20,618 bases of DNA, taken from assembly GCA_030830415.1 (NCBI GenBank), contig JAURNB010000015.1, positions 1 to 20,618 of the forward strand, written 5' to 3'. Below the pieces are notes generated by a model. That model had not been told where the DNA came from, made no database searches, and worked only from the letters and a program-made list of their open reading frames with translations. Shown here piece after piece: positions 14,642-20,618 of this stretch. Within the stretch, counting starts at the first letter, position 1. Every line of letters begins with the position of its first letter. This stretch comes from Acidimicrobiales bacterium (GTDB taxonomy: Bacteria; Actinomycetota; Acidimicrobiia; Acidimicrobiales; Ilumatobacteraceae). A program made the position numbers and the translations under genes.

Positions 14642-16495
14642 TTGAGGCAGTTACGCAAAACTTTCATCTGCATTGTTGTGACTTCTGCTTGTGCCACTGG
14701 CATCCAGTTTGCTCCCAAGTCGTCGCCGCTTCTCCGCACCCCAGCTGTATCGGCTTCGGCGGCACCACTTGTCATCAATACATCCGATCGTGCAGCGGTT
14801 CTTTCCGCATTTTCAACGGAATTCACTAGGGCCGAGCCACCAATGCAGTGGACAGGCGACGTAGCAAGTTGCCAACCAGGCACTACTTCTGAGAAATACC
14901 AACAAAGTATCTTGCAACGAGCGAACTGGTACCGCGCGATGGCCGGTGTTGCCAACGTTCCCTATTTGAGCGAACTCAATGCACAACAACAGGCATCAAC
15001 TTTGATTCAAGTCGCGACGGGTTCACTGAGTCATTACCCGCCCACTTCATCTCCGTGCTGGACACAAAGTGGATACGACGGCGCAAGGAGCAGCAACCTC
15101 GCCCTAGTTGTTCATGGCGTTAATGCCATAGGCGCATACGTTGAGGATCCCGGGAGCAAAAACACCATTGTGGGCCATCGATGGTGGTTGCTGCATCCGA
15201 TGCTGAAAACTGTGACGTCCGGCGACATACCTGAAAGTGCTGGAAAATTGGGCGGGAACAGCCTCAACGCGACGAGCACTTACTCGTCTCCGCCCTCCGC
15301 ACCACGTGATGGATTCGTGGCATGGCCTCCTCCGGGTTACGTGCCTGACGATGTTATTTACCCGCGTTGGAGTGTGATGGCTTACGGATACGGAGCCGTG
15401 GCGACACCGGATTTTTCAAATGCAACTGTCACTGTGAGCGGGCCAAATGGCCCACTCAGTGTTTCGTACGATCACAAGGGTTCCGGTCGCATTGTGTTTA
15501 CGCCATCTGGTTTTGAATCAGCCCCATTGCAAGTCACAACCGATACCACATATTCCGTCAATGTTTCAGGGGTAACAGGCGGCAGTGCCAATGCGTATTC
15601 GTACCAAGTAATTGTTACCCCTTTTAACCAAGCACCCGTGCCAAACAAGAAGGCCTACATGGCTGACTCTGCCACTTCTTGTGCTTTAGCTGGACAAGAC
15701 ATTCTGTACTTGTTTTATACAGATATCGAGGGCGACAAGGCGACAACTTCATTAGTTGAAGGCGAAGGCGACACAGACAACGCCTTGTTCACCGTCGGAA
15801 AGTCTTTGAGTGATCGCGTTATTCTTGTCGCCGCAAGCGACCTCGACCCCACTCGCCTCTCATATTCAGTGCGCTACCGACTAACGGATTCCGGCGGAGC
15901 GAGCGCCGACAAGACCACGTCGTTCTCCTTTACTGACGCTTCACTGGCGACAACAATCTGCCCCGTGAGTTCAGCAGCAGCCACAAACTTAAATAACACC
16001 TCAATGAGTGTTACATGGGCAAAACCGACAACTGGCCCGACGCCGACGGCATATCAGGTAACCAGCTATAACCCATGGGCATCCTGCAAAGCAACGGCGC
16101 CACAAACTCAATGCACCCTTTCGAATCTTAAAAAAGGAACTCGTTATTCCTTTAGCATCATTGGAACTATTGGATCCAAGCAATCACCAGTGCGCACACT
16201 CATTGCAACTACTTCATCAGACAACTCCGTTGCCACAACCATTACTCCTAAGAACAATGACGCTGCTACCAGAATTATTCGTGGAGTCATTAAACGCAAT
16301 ACAACCATGAAGCTTTCGAAATGGACCGTGCTTCCAATAGGTAAACGCACATTTGCATTAACTGGACTTTGCTCAATTTCAACAAAGGCGCTAACAGTGA
16401 AGGCTCCCCGAACTAAGGGCTCATGCAAAGTGACTATTACAGGTCAGAAAGCTACTTCCAAAAAGGTTGTCGTACTAAAACTCACGGTCAAATGA
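14642..16495 (+). CDS. Secreted CAP/SCP-domain protein with cadherin-like, fibronectin III and Cys-pair C-terminal domains
   Basis: A 617-residue exported protein, the only gene between the two tRNA-Gly repeats. The TTG start at 14642 has AGGGGT about 7 nt upstream. The basic N-terminus and short hydrophobic stretch (FICIVVTSACATGI) form a signal, with cleavage perhaps after AVSASA near 40. Residues 85-200 read as a CAP domain (LQRANWYRAMAGV, GSLSHYPP with His131, AYVEDPGSKNTIVGHRWWLL with His179). A cadherin-like or Ig-like section lies near 325-435. A fibronectin III-like domain spans about 440-530 (MSVTWAKPTTGPTPTAYQV). The C-terminal basic Thr/Lys-rich domain has a Cys pair (GLCSISTKALTV ... 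KGSCKVTITG) and ends KLTVK. CAP proteins include adhesins, lipid binders and proteases; function here is unknown. It is probably a horizontally acquired surface protein. Confidence 0.85.
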   Translation: MRQLRKTFICIVVTSACATGIQFAPKSSPLLRTPAVSASAAPLVINTSDRAAVLSAFSTEFTRAEPPMQWTGDVASCQPGTTSEKYQQSILQRANWYRAMAGVANVPYLSELNAQQQASTLIQVATGSLSHYPPTSSPCWTQSGYDGARSSNLALVVHGVNAIGAYVEDPGSKNTIVGHRWWLLHPMLKTVTSGDIPESAGKLGGNSLNATSTYSSPPSAPRDGFVAWPPPGYVPDDVIYPRWSVMAYGYGAVATPDFSNATVTVSGPNGPLSVSYDHKGSGRIVFTPSGFESAPLQVTTDTTYSVNVSGVTGGSANAYSYQVIVTPFNQAPVPNKKAYMADSATSCALAGQDILYLFYTDIEGDKATTSLVEGEGDTDNALFTVGKSLSDRVILVAASDLDPTRLSYSVRYRLTDSGGASADKTTSFSFTDASLATTICPVSSAAATNLNNTSMSVTWAKPTTGPTPTAYQVTSYNPWASCKATAPQTQCTLSNLKKGTRYSFSIIGTIGSKQSPVRTLIATTSSDNSVATTITPKNNDAATRIIRGVIKRNTTMKLSKWTVLPIGKRTFALTGLCSISTKALTVKAPRTKGSCKVTITGQKATSKKVVVLKLTVK

Positions 16496-16509
16496 CCTTC
16501 AAGTTTTAA

Positions 16510-16527
16510 CCCGTCACCCGCTCTCTT
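16510..16527 (+). repeat. attR-like copy of the tRNA-Gly 3' end
   Basis: An exact 18-bp direct repeat of 14599-14616, 1,911 bp away. Flanking bases differ (TTAA before, AAAT after), so the identity is confined to the repeat. It overlaps the first two bases (16526-16527) of the stop codon of the convergent flavoprotein gene. Removing 14617-16527 would leave tRNA-Gly directly followed by that gene's end, a plausible empty site. Confidence 0.75.
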
Positions 16528-18475
16528 AAATCAACTGGGCTAGTTCATACGCCTGGCGCGTGGCAAAAGTCCATCGGCGCGGAGCATAAGCGTCGCCCAA
16601 AATATGAAGGTCGGCGTGCTTACCTTTCAACGCGTTATACAACGCATTTTCAGAGTGGCTTCCTGTCGCCAACACCACGGTATCAATACCTTCAAGCACC
16701 TCTTCGCGACCACTGTATGAATGTGCAACACGCACCCACCCGACACCAATTTCCACCGCGCGGGTAGTCATGCGCACATTCACGCCCGCGAGGTCAACAA
16801 GGGCCATCATCGAGCCAATGGAATATGCGCCAACAAGTGGTGACGGAGTCACCGCCGGGAAAACAACCGTCACGTGATGACCGTGTCCGGCAATGTGTTC
16901 AGCAACAGTGAGGGGTGATGGGCGATCATCTTCGGCAATAACAAGCACGTGCTTGCCTGGTTTCTGATTGCCCTCAATGACATCGGCAACAGTGAGTACA
17001 TGGGGCAAGGTGTCGCCAGGAATTCCGGGCCGGCGCACTTTTGCTCCCGTTGCAATAGCCACGGTGTCGGCACCAAAGGCAAGCACCGCATCAACATCGG
17101 CCGACTTGTTCATTTCAATTTTTACGCCTGCCTCAGCGAGACGCCACTCTTGAAAAGTGATCCATTTGCCGTAGTTCGCATTCATCCGCACTTTCGACGA
17201 CAGTGCTACTTGTCCGCCGAGCACGCCAGCTTTCTCCCACAACGTCACATCGTGGCCACGTTCGGCAGCTAAACCTGCAAGCTCCATTCCTGCCGGCCCT
17301 GCACCAATCACAAGAACTTTTTTGCGCTTCTTTGTGATCTGCATTCCGCCTTCAGATTCGCGACCAGCAATGGGGTTACTCGCGCAACCAAAACCCAAAC
17401 CTTCAACAGTGGAACGGTGAATGCAATCGTTGAGCCCAACGCATGGACGAATGGATTGCACGCGTTGCAATTTCACTTTGTTCACCAAGTTCGGGTCAGC
17501 AATATTTGCGCGCACCATGCCCACTATGTCGGCTTGCCCAGCCGCAATAATTTCTACCGCACGCTGTGGTGAAGTGACACGACCAACATAAACAACTGGC
17601 AAGTGCGTTGCGGTTTTTGCGTCGCCACACATTGCGGCCCAATGACCTTCGGGGAATGTACCGAGTTGAATGTATGAAGGAACACCCCAGTTGTTACCAA
17701 CATCAAGACTGAAGTAATCGACTGTTCCGTCTTCAGTAAATTTGCGCATGAGGTACTTGCAATACTCCACGTCGTAGCCACCATCAATCAGTTCATCCAT
17801 ACACAACCGCAAGCCAACGGTGATAGGGCGCTTTACATTGTCGCGAATAGCATTCACGATGTCGCGCAAAAATGCACGACGTCCCTCGTCGCTGCCACCA
17901 TATTCATCGGTGCGCTTGTTTGTTTTTGGTGACAAGAAAAACTGAATGATGTCGTCGTGGTTTGCGTGCAGTTCAATGGCATCGCAACCTGCTTCGGCGG
18001 CAATGGCGGCCGACTCGCCGTATTCTTTAATAAGCCACTTAATTTCATCAATGTCCATTGCGTGTGGAATGCGAAAGTCGGCATAGCCACTGGGTTCTTG
18101 CGATGGTGAAATAGGTTTTCCACCTTGCAACACCATCTGCACCGTTCCGTATCCACCAGCATCATGAATGGCATCTTGCATTGCCTTCATGCGTTCCGGG
18201 AAAAGGCGATGACGAAAAAGGCCAGGCCCATGTGCGCCAATACCCGATGGCTCAAAACCCGGAATGAGCGGGTTGGCAACAAATACGGGCCCACCGCCTA
18301 CCCATTCATTTCCACCAGTAATACGTGCGGTGTAGTACTGCACAAACTTCTGAAAATTTTCAATGGGCCCAAGAAAAGCACTTGAGCCCGCAGAGTGCGG
18401 TGGCACCATGAGGCGGTGCGTGAGTTTCATCGTGCCCACAGTGATGGGTTGGAAAAGTACCTCGAACTGCGACAT
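16526..18475 (-). CDS. Old-yellow-enzyme/2,4-dienoyl-CoA reductase-type FMN, Fe-S, FAD oxidoreductase
   Basis: A 649-residue flavoprotein with the domain order of 2,4-dienoyl-CoA reductase (FadH) and trimethylamine dehydrogenase. The N-terminal TIM barrel binds FMN (FEVLFQPITVGTMKLTHRLM; ELHANHDDIIQFFLSP with His170/His173; TNKRTDEYGG). A small Fe-S segment follows, then an FAD/NAD(P) domain starting at VLVIGAGPAGMELA (about 388-401). The Fe-S segment is CVGLNDC-x12-C (Cys345, Cys351, Cys364). The second cysteine of the family's Cx2Cx2Cx12C is Leu348. The start is the ATG at 18475 with AGGGG 6 nt upstream; the frame is open 92 codons further but that part overlaps the SDR gene. It probably reduces an unsaturated CoA ester or enone. 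It is on the same strand as the two SDRs, with a strong hairpin before it. Confidence 0.9.
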   Translation of the reverse strand: MSQFEVLFQPITVGTMKLTHRLMVPPHSAGSSAFLGPIENFQKFVQYYTARITGGNEWVGGGPVFVANPLIPGFEPSGIGAHGPGLFRHRLFPERMKAMQDAIHDAGGYGTVQMVLQGGKPISPSQEPSGYADFRIPHAMDIDEIKWLIKEYGESAAIAAEAGCDAIELHANHDDIIQFFLSPKTNKRTDEYGGSDEGRRAFLRDIVNAIRDNVKRPITVGLRLCMDELIDGGYDVEYCKYLMRKFTEDGTVDYFSLDVGNNWGVPSYIQLGTFPEGHWAAMCGDAKTATHLPVVYVGRVTSPQRAVEIIAAGQADIVGMVRANIADPNLVNKVKLQRVQSIRPCVGLNDCIHRSTVEGLGFGCASNPIAGRESEGGMQITKKRKKVLVIGAGPAGMELAGLAAERGHDVTLWEKAGVLGGQVALSSKVRMNANYGKWITFQEWRLAEAGVKIEMNKSADVDAVLAFGADTVAIATGAKVRRPGIPGDTLPHVLTVADVIEGNQKPGKHVLVIAEDDRPSPLTVAEHIAGHGHHVTVVFPAVTPSPLVGAYSIGSMMALVDLAGVNVRMTTRAVEIGVGWVRVAHSYSGREEVLEGIDTVVLATGSHSENALYNALKGKHADLHILGDAYAPRRWTFATRQAYELAQLI

Positions 18476-18505
18476 GGCCACCCCTTCATGAAAACGCGAT
18501 GAGTT

Positions 18506-18552
18506 TTCTCGGCGCGGTATGTCCCGATTTACGGGACATACCGCGCCGAGAA
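18506..18552 (-). terminator. 21-bp perfect GC-rich hairpin between SDR 2 and the flavoprotein
   Basis: Arms at 18506-18526 and 18532-18552 are perfectly complementary over 21 bp, with a 5-nt loop ATTTA. It starts 14 nt after the SDR 2 stop and ends about 30 nt before the flavoprotein start. On the minus strand no U-tract follows (AAAACTC), which fits the U-less terminators common in actinobacteria. On the plus strand the stem is followed by CACTTTTT, so it could also stop antisense transcripts. A 5'-UTR stability or processing role is an alternative. Confidence 0.6.
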
Positions 18553-18566
18553 CACTTTTTACTTGG

Positions 18567-19349
18567 TTAGTAGGGCATGGTGCCGCCATCGACCGGGAAC
18601 GATGTTCCGGTGATGCCAGCAGCAACGTCGCGTGCCAAGAGCACTGCAACTTCTGCAACTTCTTCAACTTTATTCGGGCGCTTAATTGCTGACTCTGCAC
18701 AGAACATCGCAATGAGTTCGTCGTAGCCAGCAACACCCATGGCAACAGCACTTGCTGGACCGGTATCGCGAACGATGTCGGTTTCGATGATGCCAGGAAG
18801 AATTGCGTTCACTGTGATGTTGAGCGTGCCCACTTCGCGAGCAGCAGACTTCATGAGACCAAGAACAGCATGCTTTGTTGCTGCGTAACCCGGAATACCA
18901 GGCTTGCCCAACTTGCCTTCAACTGAAGAGGTAACGATGATGCGGCCAGCTTCACGAGGAATCATGTGCTGAAGTGATTTGCGCATGCCCCAAAAGACGC
19001 TGTGCAAGTTCCAGGTGACTTCCATCATCCACTCTTCGTCGGTCATCATTGCAACAGGTGCAGTGTTTTCTACGCCACCTGAGTTGAGCACCATGATGTC
19101 GAGTTTGCCGAATTTTTCAACAGTGAAATCGACAATGCCTTCGCAGTCTTTTTGGTTGCGTGCGTCGCCTGCGAAATACGCAAGGTTGGGTCCGCCACCC
19201 ATTTCTTTCATCGCTGCTGCACCTTTTTCAGCAGAGCGTCCGTTGATTACTACCTTTGCGCCTTCGCGCAAGTACGCCTCGGCAATGGCACGGCCAATGC
19301 TGCGTGTACTGCCTGTGATTGCTGCAACTTTTCCGTCAAGCTTTCCCAT
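18567..19349 (-). CDS. Short-chain dehydrogenase/reductase (SDR 2)
   Basis: A 260-residue classical SDR. The cofactor loop reads TGSTRSIG (12-19), in which the middle Gly of TGxxxGxG is Ser17, and the NAG motif is NSGG (89-92). The catalytic residues Ser142, Tyr155 and Lys159 are intact in TSSVEGKLGKPGIPGYAATK. It ends TSFPVDGGTMPY. The start is the ATG at 19349, with AAGGGG about 10 nt upstream. It is closest in pattern to SDR 1 at 8240-9016 (APVAMMTDEEW, FWGMRK, AGRII, AAREVG), and more distantly to its operon neighbour SDR 3, 50 bp upstream. The substrate is unknown; a hydroxyacyl-CoA or sterol-like alcohol would fit the neighbouring flavoprotein, as inference. Confidence 0.92.
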   Translation of the reverse strand: MGKLDGKVAAITGSTRSIGRAIAEAYLREGAKVVINGRSAEKGAAAMKEMGGGPNLAYFAGDARNQKDCEGIVDFTVEKFGKLDIMVLNSGGVENTAPVAMMTDEEWMMEVTWNLHSVFWGMRKSLQHMIPREAGRIIVTSSVEGKLGKPGIPGYAATKHAVLGLMKSAAREVGTLNITVNAILPGIIETDIVRDTGPASAVAMGVAGYDELIAMFCAESAIKRPNKVEEVAEVAVLLARDVAAGITGTSFPVDGGTMPY

Positions 19350-19399
19350 GATGTCTGGTCCCCTTCGTTCGATTCGTTCGTGTGATGTAATTCGTGGTC

Positions 19400-20176
19400 T
19401 TAGTACGCTGCGGTTCCGCCGTCGACGGAAATCATTGAGCCGGTAATGCCGGCGCCCGCTTCAGAAGCAAGAAGCGACGCAACAGCGGCAACTTCTTCGC
19501 AGGTATTCAGACGCTTGATTGCTGCTTCAGAAGCAAACCAATCGAGCAGACCTTGATAGGTGAGACCCATTGACGCTGCAGCGGCAGGGCCTTCATCGCG
19601 CATGATGTCGGTTTCAATTGCACCTGGGCAGATGCAGTTGATGGTGACGCCCGTGGTACCAATTTCTTGGGCACACGACTTGGTGAAACCATTGATGGCG
19701 TGTTTGGCGGTGACATAAATGGATACGCCAGGCTTGCCGTGCTTGCCTTCAAGTGACGAAACATTGATAATGCGTCCCCAACCACGTGGCACCATGTCGC
19801 GCAACGCCATTTGGGTGCACCAAAAAGTTGACCAGAAGTTCCATTTCAGAGAATCTTCCATTGCCCAGTCTTCAAGGTCAATGACGGGAGCGTGTCCGGT
19901 TGCTCCGCCGGCATTGTTGACCATGATGTCGATTTTTCCGTATTTTGCAATGGCAGCATCGATAATGGCTTGGCAACCCTCACGGCTCTTGATGTCGCCT
20001 TGGACGAAATGAACGCGGTCGCCGCCATTCATTTCTTTAACTGCCTGAGCACCTTTTTCGGCGCTACGGCCATTGATGACCACGCTTGCCCCGTCGGCAA
20101 GGAACCCCTCGGCAATGGCTCGGCCAATACCGCGGGTACCTCCTGTGATGACAGCAACTCTTCCCTGAAGTTCCAT
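19400..20176 (-). CDS. Short-chain dehydrogenase/reductase (SDR 3)
   Basis: A 258-residue classical SDR with an intact cofactor motif TGGTRGIG (11-18) and NNAGG (87-91). The catalytic Ser141, Tyr154 and Lys158 lie in VSSLEGKHGKPGVSIYVTAK. It ends SMISVDGGTAAY. The ATG at 20176 has GGTGG 6 nt upstream. It shares the EGKxGK insertion and the ETDIxRDxGPAxAxxMG segment with SDR 2, so the two probably arose by duplication. It is first in the SDR 3-SDR 2 transcription unit and divergent from the mycothiol-dependent enzyme gene, with which it shares a 144-bp control region containing a short palindrome. The substrate is unknown. Confidence 0.92.
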   Translation of the reverse strand: MELQGRVAVITGGTRGIGRAIAEGFLADGASVVINGRSAEKGAQAVKEMNGGDRVHFVQGDIKSREGCQAIIDAAIAKYGKIDIMVNNAGGATGHAPVIDLEDWAMEDSLKWNFWSTFWCTQMALRDMVPRGWGRIINVSSLEGKHGKPGVSIYVTAKHAINGFTKSCAQEIGTTGVTINCICPGAIETDIMRDEGPAAAASMGLTYQGLLDWFASEAAIKRLNTCEEVAAVASLLASEAGAGITGSMISVDGGTAAY

Positions 20177-20195
20177 AGTTATCCACCCGTTCCTC

Positions 20196-20210
20196 TCGCC
20201 ACTGTGGCGA
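20196..20210. promoter_or_regulatory. Palindrome in the divergent SDR 3 / mycothiol-enzyme control region
   Basis: TCGCCAC-T-GTGGCGA is a perfect 7+1+7 inverted repeat lying 20 bp upstream of SDR 3 and 110 bp upstream of the divergent gene. It may be an operator or a leader hairpin for SDR 3. The remainder of the 144-bp gap shows no convincing promoter to me. Confidence 0.35.
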
Positions 20211-20320
20211 CTGTCTGCGTAGAGTAGTCGGGAAATAGTCCGGGGTAAAACGCCGGGTGCTCAGATCTTCGAAATTCCAAAAAATAGACCATCACCAACG
20301 AGAAAAAAGGACGGGAAAGC

Positions 20321-20618
20321 GTGTCGAAAGCAGGCTTGGCAGCGTTAGAAATCGCAGTACAGGAAGTAAAGACGGTCATCTCCAGCCTCACCGAGGAGGA
20401 GTGGTCACGCCCCAGTGGCTGCAAAGGCTGGTCGGTACGCGACCTCGTGGCTCACATGAGCTCAAACTACAAAGAAACCGTTGACCCTTCGCCAGCACCT
20501 GCAGAGCCCATCAACTTGCCAGCCGAGCGGATGATGGACATGTTGGTCGATATGCGTGATGGCTGGACCAACCAGCAGATTCTCGATGAATACCTGGCCT
20601 TTGCCGACCAGGCCGTTG
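20321..20618 (+). CDS. Mycothiol-dependent maleylpyruvate isomerase-family protein (MDMPI/DinB-like), 5' part
   Basis: The 99 visible residues start MSKAGLAALEIAVQEVKTVI (GTG start at 20321, with AAGGA about 9 nt upstream) and run off the right edge. The segment EEWSRPSGCKGWSVRDLVAHM is the hallmark of the MDMPI N-terminal four-helix DinB-like domain; the His of VAHM is expected to be one of the metal ligands. Characterised relatives use mycothiol, the actinobacterial thiol, in maleylpyruvate isomerisation, but most family members have unknown substrates. It is divergent from SDR 3. The family supports an actinobacterial source. Confidence 0.85.
   Translation, partial: MSKAGLAALEIAVQEVKTVISSLTEEEWSRPSGCKGWSVRDLVAHMSSNYKETVDPSPAPAEPINLPAERMMDMLVDMRDGWTNQQILDEYLAFADQAV

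Noticed and set aside
18476..18751. A 92-codon N-terminal extension of the flavoprotein
   Set aside because: It overlaps SDR 2, crosses the 21-bp hairpin and resembles no domain; the ATG at 18475 has a proper ribosome site and the family N-terminus.
1..20618. CRISPR array, IS element, prophage or toxin-antitoxin pair
   Set aside because: No regularly spaced repeats, transposase, integrase or phage structural motifs are visible; the only mobility sign is the tRNA-Gly duplication.

Overview
The window looks like the chromosome of a moderate-GC actinobacterium. Four things point that way: paired HspR-type HAIR operators upstream of dnaK, a mycothiol-dependent maleylpyruvate isomerase-type protein, a Dcd that reads like the mycobacterial enzyme, and several genes that start without a ribosome binding site but have a TAnnnT hexamer 6 nt upstream (leaderless promoters). 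The Cys-pair C-terminal domain on its secreted proteins resembles ones I recall from Acidimicrobiia (Ilumatobacter-like), but that placement is inference. No intergenic stretch exceeds about 220 bases, and I saw no CRISPR array, IS element, integrase or phage gene.

Layout. (1) 1-1304 (-): 5' part of dnaK, with two HAIR operators in the 217-bp gap before gpmA. (2) 1522-5012 (+): gpmA, a stand-alone cyclic-nucleotide-binding domain protein, and a large membrane Fe-S reductase resembling EtfD/HdrD, which probably passes electrons from electron-transfer flavoprotein to menaquinone. (3) 13869-5009 (-): an accessory block reading, in transcription order, APH-like kinase, SsuA-type binding protein, SsuB-type ATPase, SsuC-type permease, TetR regulator, SDR dehydrogenase, Cys-type sulfatase, and formylglycine-generating enzyme (FGE). 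This is a coherent set for importing an organosulfur compound, removing sulfate from an ester and oxidising the product. Two candidate operators lie before the binding protein and between tetR and the SDR. (4) 13898-14473 (-): dcd, divergent from tRNA-Gly(CCC) at 14541-14611 (+). (5) 14617-16527: a one-gene insert encoding a secreted CAP-domain protein, bracketed by an exact 18-bp duplication of the tRNA-Gly 3' end. (6) 20176-16526 (-): two paralogous SDRs and an old-yellow-enzyme/2,4-dienoyl-CoA-reductase-type flavoprotein, with a 21-bp perfect hairpin between the second SDR and the flavoprotein. (7) 20321-end (+): 5' part of the mycothiol-dependent enzyme gene.

How it fits together. The EtfD-like reductase, the dienoyl-CoA-reductase-like flavoprotein and the SDRs suggest catabolism of lipid, steroid-like or aromatic compounds. 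The sulfatase block would feed desulfated alcohols into such a pathway. The most interesting items are the tRNA-flanked single-gene cassette, the regulated sulfatase/FGE/ABC/kinase block, and the unusual C-terminal domain fused to its binding protein.
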